64,000 nucleotides of DNA from Anabaena minutissima FACHB-250 (GCF_014697125.1 NZ_JACJRG010000003.1:241588-305587); one strand, 5' to 3'. Numbered from the stretch's first letter, positions 8,139-17,237 are shown. Made by a program: numbers and translations. Notes: a model not told the origin generated them from the letters alone.

Positions 8139-10478
8139 TCACAATAGTTTGTCTGGTGTGATGGGCAGGTCGCGGATGCGTTTACCTGTGGCGTGGTAAA
8201 CTGCATTAGCGATCGCAGCTGCTACGCCGACAATTGGTAATTCACCCAAGCTTTTAGTTCCCAGTGAGTTGACATGAGGATCGTGTTCTTCAATAAATTG
8301 CACTTCCATGTTGGGAATATCTGCATGAACGGGAATCAAGTAATCAGACAAGTTTGCACCAATTACTTTACCGCTATTCATATCCATAACAGTTTTTTCC
8401 ATCAATGCCATGCCAATTCCCCAGGTAATTCCGCCAATTACCTGACTGCGTGCTGTTTTGGTGTTGAGAATGCGTCCTGCACTGTACACGCCTACGCACC
8501 GTCTAATTTTGACTTCGCCTAATAACTCATCAACGGCTACTTCTACAAATACCGCACCAAAGGAATATTTAGAATATTGTTTACTTTCTGGGTTGGGAGA
8601 TGTAGCTTCAGTCACTACTAAACTTTCTAACCCATGACGCTGCAAAATCTCCGTGTAGCTGTCTCGCCTAGATGGTTCTGGTTTTAAAAAGATTTGTCCT
8701 AACTCAACGCTGATATCTGTTATTTGACACCCGTAAAGCGGTGAGTTTGAGTCTGCTATTGCCATTTGTATCAGCTTTTCCCGTGCAGCAGTAGCGGCTT
8801 GATGCACAGCCGGGGACACGCTAGCCACGGTGATAGAGTTACCTGTAACGGGTGCTGGGGGAAGATTACTATCACCTAACGTAAATTGTACTGGTTGATG
8901 ACCTAACCCCCTAACCCCCTTCCCTGCTAGGGAAGGGGGAACATTCAAAGCCTCTCTCCTTACAGGGGAGAGGTACTCTAGCGAGAAGCCGCTCCGCGTC
9001 TTTGGAGAAGGGTTTTCTATATTCTGTGACGAGTAAGTTAAGCCTAAAGCCTCAGATGCCACTTGAGTCATGACTGTGTAAGTCCCTGTCCCAATGTCTT
9101 GAGTTCCAGTTTGGACGCTGACTTCCCCAGTAGCAAAAATTTCTACTTTGACGGTTGCAGACATGGAATGGGTGGGAAATGTTGCACTCGCCATTCCCCA
9201 ACCAATCAGGAAATTACCATCCTGCATAGAACGGGGTGTAGGGTGACGTTGTGACCAGCCGAAAAGTTCTGCTCCTTTTTGGTAGCATTGTTTGAGTGAT
9301 TTACTTGACCAAGGTAAGCCTGTTTGGGGGTTGATATCTGCATGATTTCGCAATCTAATCTCGATGGGGTCAATATTTAAGGCATAGGCTAATTCATCCA
9401 TTGCCGATTCTAAGGCAAACATCCCCGGCGCTTCCCCTGGCGCACGCATAAAGGTGGGTGTACCTGCATTTATCCGCCCTAGACGGTATTTTACTTCCAA
9501 ATTGGGGCAGGCGTAAATCATGGTGGTGGCTGCACCTACAGGTTCTACAAAGTCATCAAAAATGGAAGTTAAGGATGTCCCGATGTGTTTGATGAGGGTT
9601 AGCTGTCCTTGTTTGGTTGCGCCTAGGGTGAGTTCTTGGTGAGTTTGGGATCTATGACCACAAGCAGTATACATTTGCGATCGCGTCAGCACAACTTTCA
9701 CTGGACGCTGGACTTGACGAGCTGCGATCGCAGCTAGGATAGTATGAGAACGTAGCAAGGCTTTACAGCCAAATCCCCCGCCTAAATATTTGGAGATGAC
9801 GCGGATATTTTCCGGCGGTAGATTCAGCACCCCTGCAAGGCGTTTTTGTGTGCCGGAAATACCTTGAGTGGTTTCATATATTGTTAAATTATCTCCTTCC
9901 CAAATGGCGATGGTAGCGGAAGTTTCTAGGGGATTATGATGTTCCATTGGGGTGCTGTACACCTGTTCAATGAAAATTTCAGCCTGGGTTTTACCTAATT
10001 CAATATCACCTCTGGTGATTTTTCCAGGCATAATGCCAAAAAAGATAGATTCTGGCTCAAATACTTCTGGTAATGCTTGCGCCATTGTGACTGTCGGCGT
10101 TGCTGTTTCGTAGGTGATGTTTACCAGGGATGTGGCGTATTCAGCTTGTGCTAAGGTTTCGGCAACTACAATACCCAAGGGTTGCCCATGATAGTAAATA
10201 TTATCATCTTTTTCTGCTGGCTGATTTGTTGGGGTGGGAACGAAGGGGATACTGATTAAGTTGGGAGTTTGATGATAGGTGATAATATCTATGACACCAG
10301 GAGCAGCTAAGGTTTGGGTTGTGTCTATGGTGAGGACTTTACCTTTAGCGATCGCACTTTGAAATATTACTCCATAGGTTAATTTTTCTATAGGAATATC
10401 GGCTGTATATTCAGCTTCTCCTGTCACCTTTAATCTGCCATCGACGCGATTGAGGGGTTGACCGATAATGTTATTCAT
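8139..10478 (-). CDS. Xanthine dehydrogenase family, molybdopterin-binding large subunit
   Basis: This is the catalytic Mo subunit (779 residues) of a three-part molybdenum hydroxylase that oxidises an aldehyde or N-heterocycle. It begins with G-Q-P-L-N-R-V-D-G-R-L-K-V-T-G-E-A-E-Y-T, typical of the family. It shows G-G-G-F-G-C-K (Mo cofactor loop), M-R-A-P-G-E-A-P-G, G-T-Q-D-I-G-T-G-T-Y, and near the C-terminus K-S-L-G-E-L-P with the catalytic Glu. Downstream subunits in gene order match PaoABC of E. coli. Oddly, about 40 residues between A-L-G-L and Q-F-T-L-G-D-S are encoded by a dispersed repeat inserted in frame (8905-9018), next to a normally conserved stretch. The true substrate cannot be read from the sequence. 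Confidence 0.92.
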   Translation of the reverse strand: MNNIIGQPLNRVDGRLKVTGEAEYTADIPIEKLTYGVIFQSAIAKGKVLTIDTTQTLAAPGVIDIITYHQTPNLISIPFVPTPTNQPAEKDDNIYYHGQPLGIVVAETLAQAEYATSLVNITYETATPTVTMAQALPEVFEPESIFFGIMPGKITRGDIELGKTQAEIFIEQVYSTPMEHHNPLETSATIAIWEGDNLTIYETTQGISGTQKRLAGVLNLPPENIRVISKYLGGGFGCKALLRSHTILAAIAARQVQRPVKVVLTRSQMYTACGHRSQTHQELTLGATKQGQLTLIKHIGTSLTSIFDDFVEPVGAATTMIYACPNLEVKYRLGRINAGTPTFMRAPGEAPGMFALESAMDELAYALNIDPIEIRLRNHADINPQTGLPWSSKSLKQCYQKGAELFGWSQRHPTPRSMQDGNFLIGWGMASATFPTHSMSATVKVEIFATGEVSVQTGTQDIGTGTYTVMTQVASEALGLTYSSQNIENPSPKTRSGFSLEYLSPVRREALNVPPSLAGKGVRGLGHQPVQFTLGDSNLPPAPVTGNSITVASVSPAVHQAATAAREKLIQMAIADSNSPLYGCQITDISVELGQIFLKPEPSRRDSYTEILQRHGLESLVVTEATSPNPESKQYSKYSFGAVFVEVAVDELLGEVKIRRCVGVYSAGRILNTKTARSQVIGGITWGIGMALMEKTVMDMNSGKVIGANLSDYLIPVHADIPNMEVQFIEEHDPHVNSLGTKSLGELPIVGVAAAIANAVYHATGKRIRDLPITPDKLL
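8905..9018. repeat. Nostoc-type dispersed repeat inserted in frame in the Mo subunit gene
   Basis: This G/C-patterned segment contains two palindromes, CCCCCTTCCCT...AGGGAAGGGGG at about 8916-8940 and CCTCTCTCC...GGGGAGAGG at about 8951-8973. Such sequences are normally intergenic in Nostoc-like genomes. Here it is translated, on the minus strand, as part of the Mo subunit without a stop or a frameshift. Confidence 0.75.
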
Positions 10479-10522
10479 AATCTTTTCGCTGGGTATTAGG
10501 GATTAATTTGGCTCACGCTCCA

Positions 10523-10611
10523 GACACAGAGACGCAGAGAAGAGGAGTTAGAGAAGTCGAATTTTTGGCTTGTTTATTTCTCTGATTCTTCTCTCTGCGC
10601 CTCTGCGTGAT
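10523..10611. repeat. Dispersed CACAGAG-type repeat, copy 3, inverted-repeat form
   Basis: CACAGAGACGCAGAGAAGAG near the left end is imperfectly complementary to CTTCTCTCTGCGCCTCTGCG near 10588-10607. The hairpin fills most of the 145-bp gap between the FAD and Mo subunit genes of the hydroxylase operon and could reduce or tune read-through. Confidence 0.65.
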
Positions 10612-10623
10612 AAATCTTAATAA

Positions 10624-11592
10624 TTATTCACTAAGTGCGCGGATTAAAACACGTTTTACTAACTCGATTTTGAATTCGTTATGTTGCTGTGATTTTGCTT
10701 TTTTAACTGCTAATACTGCCGCAGTTGTTAATATACCTTGATTTAGTGGTTTACCTTGTAAAAATTCCTCAACTTCCCACGCACGCCAAGGTTTAGTTCC
10801 TACACCACCGAAGGCAATTTTGGCAGTTTTAATTGTGTCCTGTTCTCTCTCTAAAGCAATGGCTACAGATGTTAAAGCAAATTCATAAGCTGCTCTATCT
10901 CGGACTTTTAAATAATGTGATTTTGTACTAAAGCTATCATTTGGTATTTCCACAGCTACAATTAATTCTCCAAACTGTAATAGTGTTTCTTGATGTGGTG
11001 TATCTCCTGGTAAGAGATAAAAATCATGAATAGAAATTCGGCGTTCTTGTTCTACACCTTGAATACAAATTACCGCATCTAATGCCGTTAAAGCTACTGC
11101 TAAATCTGAGGGATGGACAGCAATACAATGTTCACTAGTACCGAAAATAGCGTGCATCCGGTTGTAACCGTTAATTGCAGAACAACCTATACCTGGGGTA
11201 TGTTTATTACAGGGAAAAGCTGGATCACGAAAATAAGGACAGCGTACTTTTTGCAATAAATTACCACCTACTGTCGCCATGTTTCTAAGTTGGGGTGATG
11301 CACTTTGATTTATGGCTTGGGTAATGACTGGATAGTGTTCCTGAATATAAGGATGAAAGGCAACATCAGTTAGCCGACAAACTGCACCAATGCGAACTCC
11401 TGCGGCGGAAATTTCAATATTAGCTAAAGGTAAACTGTTAATATCAATTAATATATTAGCTGACTGCACCCTATCTTTCATTAAGCCTAATAAATCTGTA
11501 CCACCTGCGATAAATGCAGCAGTTTGGTCTTGTGTTAATGTCGATATCGCCTGTTCTTTGGTTGTTGCTTTGGCATAACTAAATGACTGCAT
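10624..11592 (-). CDS. Molybdenum hydroxylase FAD subunit (PaoB type)
   Basis: The 322-residue protein carries FAD and passes electrons from the iron-sulfur subunit to the final acceptor. The FAD motif A-F-I-A-G-G-T-D-L-L-G-L-M lies near residue 27 and M-A-T-V-G-G-N-L-L-Q-K near residue 108. It has an inserted Cys-rich loop, R-C-P-Y-F-R-D then C-N-K and G-I-G-C-S-A-I-N-G, as in PaoB/YagS proteins that bind an extra [4Fe-4S] cluster. The C-terminal domain is the usual CO dehydrogenase flavoprotein type. Its start overlaps the end of the iron-sulfur subunit gene by 14 bp, which implies translational coupling. Confidence 0.92.
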   Translation of the reverse strand: MQSFSYAKATTKEQAISTLTQDQTAAFIAGGTDLLGLMKDRVQSANILIDINSLPLANIEISAAGVRIGAVCRLTDVAFHPYIQEHYPVITQAINQSASPQLRNMATVGGNLLQKVRCPYFRDPAFPCNKHTPGIGCSAINGYNRMHAIFGTSEHCIAVHPSDLAVALTALDAVICIQGVEQERRISIHDFYLLPGDTPHQETLLQFGELIVAVEIPNDSFSTKSHYLKVRDRAAYEFALTSVAIALEREQDTIKTAKIAFGGVGTKPWRAWEVEEFLQGKPLNQGILTTAAVLAVKKAKSQQHNEFKIELVKRVLIRALSE

Positions 11593-12127
11593 CTTCTATT
11601 CCCTCTAGTACCTCTTGAATAGCCGCAATAATATTGGGATAAGCACCGCATCGACAAAGATTACCACTCATATTTTCGCGAATTTCTGCATTTGATTGGG
11701 GGATTTGTTCGGAAATCATTCCTACGGCAGATACTATTTGACCAGATGTACAGTAGCCACATTGAAAGGCATCATGGGTAATAAAAGCTGTTTGCATAGG
11801 ATGGAGTTCGCCATTTTTTGCTAATCCCTCTATCGTAGTAATTTCGCTGTCTGTGTGCATGATTGCTAAAGTCATACAAGAGTTAATTCTTCGCCCATTT
11901 ACCAATACTGTACAAGCACCACACTCGCCGCGATCGCACACTTTTTTAGTCCCGATCAAACCCAGCTTCTCTCGCAGCGCGTCAAGTAAAGTCATACAAG
12001 GTTCTAGGTTTACCAAATAAGACTGATTATTCACACATAAAACCATTTCTACTTCTTCTGAGGGAAATATTTTTATGTCTTCATTAGGAAAAGTATGACT
12101 TGTTGGAGATATAATTTTTTTGTCCAT
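11579..12127 (-). CDS. Molybdenum hydroxylase [2Fe-2S] subunit (PaoA type)
   Basis: This electron-transfer subunit has two clusters. The N-terminal plant-type ferredoxin domain shows C-D-R-G-E-C-G-A-C-T-V-L-V-N-G and a distal Cys in I-N-S-C-M-T-L-A. The helical domain shows C-G-Y-C-T-S-G-Q and N-L-C-R-C-G-A-Y-P-N. I start at ATG 12127 (182 residues); the longer frame to 12169 lacks family support. Unlike E. coli PaoA, no twin-arginine signal is visible, so the complex is probably cytoplasmic. It is the first gene of the operon and diverges from the FAD monooxygenase gene over 84 bp, where both promoters must lie. Confidence 0.92.
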   Translation of the reverse strand: MDKKIISPTSHTFPNEDIKIFPSEEVEMVLCVNNQSYLVNLEPCMTLLDALREKLGLIGTKKVCDRGECGACTVLVNGRRINSCMTLAIMHTDSEITTIEGLAKNGELHPMQTAFITHDAFQCGYCTSGQIVSAVGMISEQIPQSNAEIRENMSGNLCRCGAYPNIIAAIQEVLEGIEDAVI

Positions 12128-12211
12128 ATGTAATTGGATATTTTCTCTTTTGCAGATGAATTTTAGCAATATTTTCAGCTAAAGTTCTCAACATAGTATC
12201 TCATAAAAAAT

Positions 12212-13396
12212 ATGATAGACTCAAAATTATTAGTACAAAAAGTTGCAATTATTGGTGCTGGCCCTGGTGGTTTAGCGGCGGCGATCGCGCTCTCAAATCT
12301 GGGTTTAGATGTGCAAGTATACGAAAAAGCCCAGGATTTCCGTCCGGCTGGAACAGGTTTAGGATTAGTCTCCAATGGCTTGAATTGTTTAGAAGCGATC
12401 GCACCGGGAATTATCAGCACCCTCACAAAGTCTGGCTGTCCGGTTCACCAGACGGTTCTCAAAAGTATGGCGGGGGAAACCATTAGAACAAACTCCAGCA
12501 GATTATTTGAAAAATATGGACATCCATTATTAACTGTTTGGTGGTGGCGATTGCAGCAAACCTTAGCATCAATATTACCATCAGAAATTATTCATCTCAA
12601 TCATCGCTGTATTGGCTTTGAACAAGATGAAAGTGGCGTAGCCATCTACTTTGAGAATGGCAAAACAGCATATGCAGATTTGCTCATTGGTGCTGATGGG
12701 GTAAACTCCATCGTTAGAGAAAGCTTATTTGGTGAAGGTAAGCCGAATTATCTAGGAAGTATGTGTTGGCGTTCCGTCCTCGAATATCGCCATGAGTTAT
12801 CCAATTCTTATCAACTAGTATTTGTCAAAGGTAATCAACAATTTATGTATATTCTCGATGTGGGAGAAGGATACACAAGTTGGATTAGTCGTAAATTTAT
12901 GCCAGATTATCAACTTTCCCAGAGTCCAGAAGCAGTCAAAACTCGGATTCTCCATGAATTAACCGGGTGGGATGATTCCTTTCGCGCCGTAGTGGAAGCC
13001 ACACCAGCCGAACAAATTTGGGAAGGGCCAATTTGCGATCGCCCCCCGTTAACTCACTGGAGCAAAGGTAGAGTTACACTATTAGGCGATGCAGCACACC
13101 CAATGGCCCCAGCTATGGGTCAGGGAGCAAATAGCACCTTTGAGGATGTCTGCGAACTGCAAGCCAGCTTATCTCAAGGTGCAAGTTTAACAGAGGCTTT
13201 AACCAACTACGAACAAAGCCGCATCCAGCGTACAAGTCTTATCCAAGCCCGTAGCGCGATCGGTGAGATGAGATACTACGATATTGATACCACTAAACAA
13301 ACATCAGAGCGATTCTCAGAAGGAGACGCTGCGCCGCAGTTAAATAATGATGAATTTCAAGATTGGCTCTATAAGTACAAACCACCTGCAATATGA
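12212..13396 (+). CDS. FAD-dependent monooxygenase (PHBH/zeaxanthin epoxidase-like)
   Basis: A 394-residue class A flavoprotein hydroxylase. The dinucleotide fold V-A-I-I-G-A-G-P-G-G-L-A-A-A-I starts at residue 9 and is followed by an E at the end of strand two (V-Y-E-K). The D-G motif is G-A-D-G-V-N-S-I-V-R near residue 165, and the second FAD motif is L-L-G-D-A-A-H-P-M-A-P-A-M-G-Q-G near residue 290. Substrate is unknown; aromatic acids, urate-like compounds or carotenoids are all possible in this family. Divergence from the Mo hydroxylase operon suggests the two could act on related compounds, but that is only contextual. Confidence 0.88.
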   Translation: MIDSKLLVQKVAIIGAGPGGLAAAIALSNLGLDVQVYEKAQDFRPAGTGLGLVSNGLNCLEAIAPGIISTLTKSGCPVHQTVLKSMAGETIRTNSSRLFEKYGHPLLTVWWWRLQQTLASILPSEIIHLNHRCIGFEQDESGVAIYFENGKTAYADLLIGADGVNSIVRESLFGEGKPNYLGSMCWRSVLEYRHELSNSYQLVFVKGNQQFMYILDVGEGYTSWISRKFMPDYQLSQSPEAVKTRILHELTGWDDSFRAVVEATPAEQIWEGPICDRPPLTHWSKGRVTLLGDAAHPMAPAMGQGANSTFEDVCELQASLSQGASLTEALTNYEQSRIQRTSLIQARSAIGEMRYYDIDTTKQTSERFSEGDAAPQLNNDEFQDWLYKYKPPAI

Positions 13397-13523
13397 TCAA
13401 GTTCAATCAAAAAATTACTACGCCAGAAGAAAATGAACATTGAACAACGTTGTAGAAAATGACAACAACGTAAATTCCTTATCTAGTAAACGTTGTACAC
13501 GTTATAACCATAAGCACAGATCC

Positions 13524-13958
13524 TCAAGACGGTACTTGCACCCGTTGAGCTAAATCTGCCCCCAGTCGGGTAAAGTGGCTTGGATTCAGAGTAAGTAATA
13601 TATCAACCTCGGCTTTGAGAGCAGCTTGGGCAATTAGTGCATCAAAAATTCCACCCCCTGGGAGATTAAGTGTAACCATAGAAGCGATCGCTTGTTGGTA
13701 ATCATCAGCAGTGAGGGGAATTGCTGTAAAAAAATGCAGGTTCTCATTGATTAAGCGTTGGGCGATCACTGGAGAGATTGGCGGTCTTACAGGTAGGCGA
13801 GTCAGAACAGAATAAAGTTCAGCAAAAGTGTGCGTTGAGAAACATCCGTCAATTTTCTTTTCTTGTGCCTGTTGTAACCACGGTAGACAAACATGATGCC
13901 GAGGATGACTAACTTCAAACGCTGCTACTAATACAGATGTGTCAAACAGGACTTTCAT
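13524..13958 (-). CDS. PIN domain toxin (VapC-like)
   Basis: A 144-residue PIN domain ribonuclease with the expected acidic positions: M-K-V-L-F-D-T-S-V-L-V-A-A-F near the start, a T-F-A-E-L-Y-S-V-L Glu near residue 48, and G-I-F-D-A-L-I-A-Q-A-A near residue 106, with V-D-I-L-L-T-L-N-P beyond. I start at ATG 13958, three codons after the longest frame. It overlaps the antitoxin gene by 17 bp, as in type II toxin-antitoxin pairs. VapC toxins cleave tRNA or rRNA; the target here is unknown. Confidence 0.88.
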   Translation of the reverse strand: MKVLFDTSVLVAAFEVSHPRHHVCLPWLQQAQEKKIDGCFSTHTFAELYSVLTRLPVRPPISPVIAQRLINENLHFFTAIPLTADDYQQAIASMVTLNLPGGGIFDALIAQAALKAEVDILLTLNPSHFTRLGADLAQRVQVPS

Positions 13959-14196
13959 AATCTGCAATTAGGTCACTGAGTCTTTCTTGCCGCATTTGGT
14001 CAACAGAGGTTTCCAGATTCCCAATTGGGGTAGATTGAATAACTAAGGCCGTTCCAACTCGATATAAATGGGGTTCAGTAGTTAGTAAATTTTCGATTGC
14101 GGCTTGCACAAAAGCTTCAGTCGTCATACCTTTCGCGGCGGCTTGAGCTATCAAACGAGCTTCTATTTCTGGAGTTAATTCAAGGGTAATTGCCAT
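13942..14196 (-). CDS. Antitoxin, partner of the PIN domain toxin
   Basis: A short (84-residue) protein whose N-terminus M-A-I-T-L-E-L-T-P-E-I-E-A-R-L followed by A-A-K-G-M-T-T-E-A-F-V-Q-A-A-I looks like a ribbon-helix-helix DNA-binding unit. The rest is a variable tail that would bind the toxin. ATG 14196 is preferred to the upstream alternative at 14208 because the strand-helix motif starts directly there. It is translated just ahead of the toxin and probably represses its own promoter. Confidence 0.78.
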   Translation of the reverse strand: MAITLELTPEIEARLIAQAAAKGMTTEAFVQAAIENLLTTEPHLYRVGTALVIQSTPIGNLETSVDQMRQERLSDLIADYESPV

Positions 14197-14290
14197 AGAA
14201 TCATCCAATTGCGTTCATTATCTGTTCATTATCTAAATTATAAAAGCTTTGTTGGGTTTTGCTGTCGCGCGACCCAACCGATTATTCTGC

Positions 14291-14899
14291 TTAACTCGCA
14301 GCCAACCTACCCCAACCCACATAAGGTAACTTAGCAGCCGTCGCCCGAATTTGCTCAGTATTTGCCACTAACTGACCGCACGCATCCCAAGCACCGGAAA
14401 CAAAGGTGCTTCTAGTACCTTCATCAAGGGTAACTGGGGCGGTAAAGTCGCCAACTAGCACCTGTAAAGTTTCTAAATTCACTGTGACACTAGCTTGGGG
14501 ATTAGCTGCTACTAATTCTTGTAGTTGTTTAACCGTCACCTCATCAACTGTCAAACAAGGTATACCAATTGCCACACAATTACCAAAGAAAATTTCCGCA
14601 AAGCTTTCACCGATGAGGGCTTGAATACCCCATTTGGATATAGCTTGGGGTGCGTGTTCTCGTGATGAACCACAGCCAAAATTGCGGTTAACAATTAAGA
14701 TATTCGCGCCTTGATATTGGGGTTGATCAAAAGGATGCTCACCATTTAGAGCAGTGCGATCGTCAATAAATGCTCCTTCACGCAACCCATCAAAGGTGAC
14801 AGCCTTCAAAAATCTCGCGGGAATGATGCGGTCTGTATCGATATCATTACCTACTAAAGGTATACCACGTCCAGAAACTTGTTTAACTTCACTTACCAT
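14291..14899 (-). CDS. leuD: 3-isopropylmalate dehydratase, small subunit
   Basis: LeuD forms the swivelling domain of isopropylmalate isomerase in leucine synthesis, with LeuC as partner. The 202 residues show [15 protein letters not shown] near the start and [14 protein letters not shown], the substrate-recognition loop, near residue 74. It lies downstream of leuC on the same strand with a 124-bp gap that is mostly heptamer repeat, so co-transcription is likely. Confidence 0.96.
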   Translation of the reverse strand: MVSEVKQVSGRGIPLVGNDIDTDRIIPARFLKAVTFDGLREGAFIDDRTALNGEHPFDQPQYQGANILIVNRNFGCGSSREHAPQAISKWGIQALIGESFAEIFFGNCVAIGIPCLTVDEVTVKQLQELVAANPQASVTVNLETLQVLVGDFTAPVTLDEGTRSTFVSGAWDACGQLVANTEQIRATAAKLPYVGWGRLAAS

Positions 14900-14909
14900 T
14901 GGTTTTTAG

Positions 14910-14955
14910 GGGGATTGGGGACTGGGGACTGGGGATTGGGGACTGGGGACTGGGG
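14910..14955. repeat. Short tandem heptamer repeat, GGGGACT/GGGGATT
   Basis: Six consecutive heptamers (GGGGATT, GGGGACT, GGGGACT, GGGGATT, GGGGACT, GGGGACT) plus a partial one fill the gap between leuC and leuD. This class of repeat is characteristic of heterocystous cyanobacteria. Confidence 0.95.
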
Positions 14956-14979
14956 AAGAGGGAAAATGTTATGTATTGT

Positions 14980-15022
14980 CTTTCCCCCTACACCCCTACA
15001 CCCTTACACCCCTATACCCCTT
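14980..15022. repeat. C-rich short tandem repeat
   Basis: Imperfect units of CCCCTACA/CCCTTACA/CCCCTATA occupy the 3' side of the leuC-leuD gap. They abut the leuC stop region. Confidence 0.75.
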
Positions 15023-15023
15023 C

Positions 15024-16427
15024 TTAAAGCAGTTCTCTTACATCAGCGACCTCACCTTTAATTGCCGCAGTTACTACCATCGCCGGACTCATTAGGAGTG
15101 TCCGCCCGGAGGCTGAACCTTGCCGTCCTTTAAAGTTGCGGTTGGAGGAGGAAGCACTAATTTGTCTGCCTTCTAGTTTGTCGGGGTTCATCGCCAAACA
15201 CATAGAACAACCGGGTTCGCGCCACTCAAAGCCGGCTTCTTGGAAGACTTTATCTAATCCTTCTGCTTCGGCGGCTAGTTTGACTCTTTCCGAACCAGGG
15301 ACGACAAAAGCTTTAATTCCCGCCGCTACATGGCGACCTTTGGCGATTTTGGCTGCTTCTCTCAGGTCGCTAATCCTGCCGTTGGTGCAGCTACCAATGA
15401 AGCAGACATCAATTTTAGTTCCCTTAATCGGTTGACCGGGATATAAATCCATGTAGCGATATGCTTCTTCTGCCACGAAGCGGTCTTCTTCTGCCAATTC
15501 TTCCGGCTTGGGTATCAACTGGTTCACGCCAATACCTTGTCCGGGGGTAATTCCCCAAGTCACGGTGGGGGGAATATCTGCCGCGTTGAAGACTATCACA
15601 TCATCATATTCGGCATCAGCATCACTCTTGATGGATTCCCACCAAGCCACTGCTTGCTCCCACTCTGCACCTTTCGGGGCAAAGTCTCTACCTTGGAGGT
15701 AATCATAGGTGATTTGATCAGGATTAACGTAACCACATCTTGCACCACCTTCAATGGCCATGTTGCAGACTGTCATCCTTTCTTCCATGTTCATCTGCTC
15801 AAAGGTCGTACCTGCGTATTCGTAGGCGTAACCTACACCACCTTTTACTCCCAGGATGCGGATGATATGTAAAATCACATCTTTAGCGTAGACACCGGGG
15901 TTAAGAGTGCCGTTAACTTCAATTTTGCGGACTTTGAGTTTAGATAATGATAGGGTTTGGGAGGCGAGAACGTCCCGTACTTGACTTGTACCGATACCAA
16001 AAGCGATCGCACCAAACGCCCCATGACTGGAAGTGTGACTATCTCCACAGGCGATGGTCATTCCTGGCTGGGTGAGTCCTAATTCGGGGGCGATGACGTG
16101 GACTATACCTTGGTTGCCAGAGCCAATATTATGGAAGGTAATGTTATTTTCTTGACAATTGTTTTCCAGTGCCTGGATCATTTCTTCCGCCATGCGATCG
16201 CTAAAGGGACGCGCCTGATTCTCTGTAGGTACAATGTGATCTACAGTGGCTACAGTCCTCTCTGGAAACAAAACTTTTAGTCCTCTCTCCCGTAACATAG
16301 CAAAGGCCTGGGGACTGGTAACTTCATGAATTAGGTGTAGCCCAATAAATAGCTGTGTCAGCCCTGAAGGAAGTGTACCAACCGTATGTAAGTCCCAAAC
16401 TTTATCGAACAGTGTTCCTTTGCTCAT
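15024..16427 (-). CDS. leuC: 3-isopropylmalate dehydratase, large subunit
   Basis: LeuC is the [4Fe-4S] aconitase-type catalytic subunit that isomerises 2- to 3-isopropylmalate. The 467 residues show the normal length, [13 protein letters not shown] (active-site loop), and the cluster ligands [10 protein letters not shown] and [10 protein letters not shown]. The N-terminus [14 protein letters not shown] is the usual one, which supports ATG 16427. Confidence 0.97.
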   Translation of the reverse strand: MSKGTLFDKVWDLHTVGTLPSGLTQLFIGLHLIHEVTSPQAFAMLRERGLKVLFPERTVATVDHIVPTENQARPFSDRMAEEMIQALENNCQENNITFHNIGSGNQGIVHVIAPELGLTQPGMTIACGDSHTSSHGAFGAIAFGIGTSQVRDVLASQTLSLSKLKVRKIEVNGTLNPGVYAKDVILHIIRILGVKGGVGYAYEYAGTTFEQMNMEERMTVCNMAIEGGARCGYVNPDQITYDYLQGRDFAPKGAEWEQAVAWWESIKSDADAEYDDVIVFNAADIPPTVTWGITPGQGIGVNQLIPKPEELAEEDRFVAEEAYRYMDLYPGQPIKGTKIDVCFIGSCTNGRISDLREAAKIAKGRHVAAGIKAFVVPGSERVKLAAEAEGLDKVFQEAGFEWREPGCSMCLAMNPDKLEGRQISASSSNRNFKGRQGSASGRTLLMSPAMVVTAAIKGEVADVRELL

Positions 16428-16564
16428 AAGTCAATGGTTAGGTTACAAGAGTCAGAGTTTTTATAGTATCAAAAAAAGTCGAGCTTTTTTCTGGTGGAGT
16501 CACATCGCTGAGTTGTTATCTTTGGGCTTATTTACGCCGTGCTGTACTAATGAGGTGAAGATAG

Positions 16565-16610
16565 TGGCTTCTTTGATTGCTAACTCTGTTGTTAGCAATC
16601 AAAGAAGCCA
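16565..16610. repeat. Perfect 20-bp inverted repeat
   Basis: TGGCTTCTTTGATTGCTAAC (16565-16584), 6-nt loop TCTGTT, then the exact complement (16591-16610). It sits between the leuC start and the end of the DUF1499 gene. No T run follows on either strand, so a mobile palindrome is as likely as a terminator for the minus-strand gene. Confidence 0.8.
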
Positions 16611-16664
16611 TTACTAAAAATTTTGGTGATTCTAATTGCGATCGCCAAATTTTGGAATTTACCC

Positions 16665-17156
16665 TCAAATATTTAAATCTTTCAGGGCTAAACGAATTTG
16701 TTCTAAACGCCTACGGTTAACTCCCAGATCCGATTCTCCTACACGGGATGCCGATCGCATATGAATGACTGACTCATTGGGAGGTAAATAAAACTCTACA
16801 TCATCCACAAATTTGAAGATGCGGCTTTTGGAAATCGCATAGATATAATTTTCTTTTTCTTCTAAAACCTCTGTCCGGGGAACAACTGTGAGAACTTTGA
16901 GTAAGGTTTCTCGTGCTTTGTTGCGATCTACATGATAGGCGATCGGGTCAATGGCGTGTTTGGCATCAGCATCCTGACTCACAACACAGTTATCTGAAAC
17001 TGGACAAGCACTCAGATGTCCTAACTTAACACCTAAGCCAGAAGAGTCAGCCCAAGAGGCAGCAGGCAGTATTAAACTACAAGTTAAAGTTAAAAATATT
17101 ACACAAGTAATACTCCACAGTAGTTGCTTTGTCCAAGCTGGTGAGAGACGGAACAT
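16665..17156 (-). CDS. DUF1499 domain secreted protein
   Basis: The product (163 residues from ATG 17156) has a signal peptide: a basic start, the hydrophobic run L-L-W-S-I-T-C-V-I-F-L-T-L-T-C-S-L-I-L, and an A-S-W-A cleavage site. The mature part has A-I-D-P-I-A-Y, then E-K-E-N-Y-I-Y-A-I-S-K-S-R-I-F-K-F-V-D-D-V-E-F-Y, and S-A-S-R-V-G-E-S-D-L-G-V-N-R-R-R, all DUF1499 features. A GAGGAG ribosome site supports ATG 17156 over the longer frame at 17192. The function of the family is not known; in photosynthetic organisms members are often lumenal or periplasmic. Confidence 0.85.
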   Translation of the reverse strand: MFRLSPAWTKQLLWSITCVIFLTLTCSLILPAASWADSSGLGVKLGHLSACPVSDNCVVSQDADAKHAIDPIAYHVDRNKARETLLKVLTVVPRTEVLEEKENYIYAISKSRIFKFVDDVEFYLPPNESVIHMRSASRVGESDLGVNRRRLEQIRLALKDLNI

Positions 17157-17237
17157 GATAAATTTACTCCTCAAAGTTTCAATAGCACTCAATTATTTTC
17201 CGTTATCTTGCCTTTTTTTAATGAAATTAAACTTGCG

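Noticed and set aside
13430..13500. AACGTTGT/ACAACGT short repeats downstream of the monooxygenase
   Set aside because: Too short and irregular to call a terminator or operator.
14910..14955. CRISPR-like tandem repeat
   Set aside because: Seven-base tandem units without spacers; it is a short tandem repeat.
15136..15435. 99-codon plus-strand frame in leuC
   Set aside because: Antisense shadow of a conserved gene.
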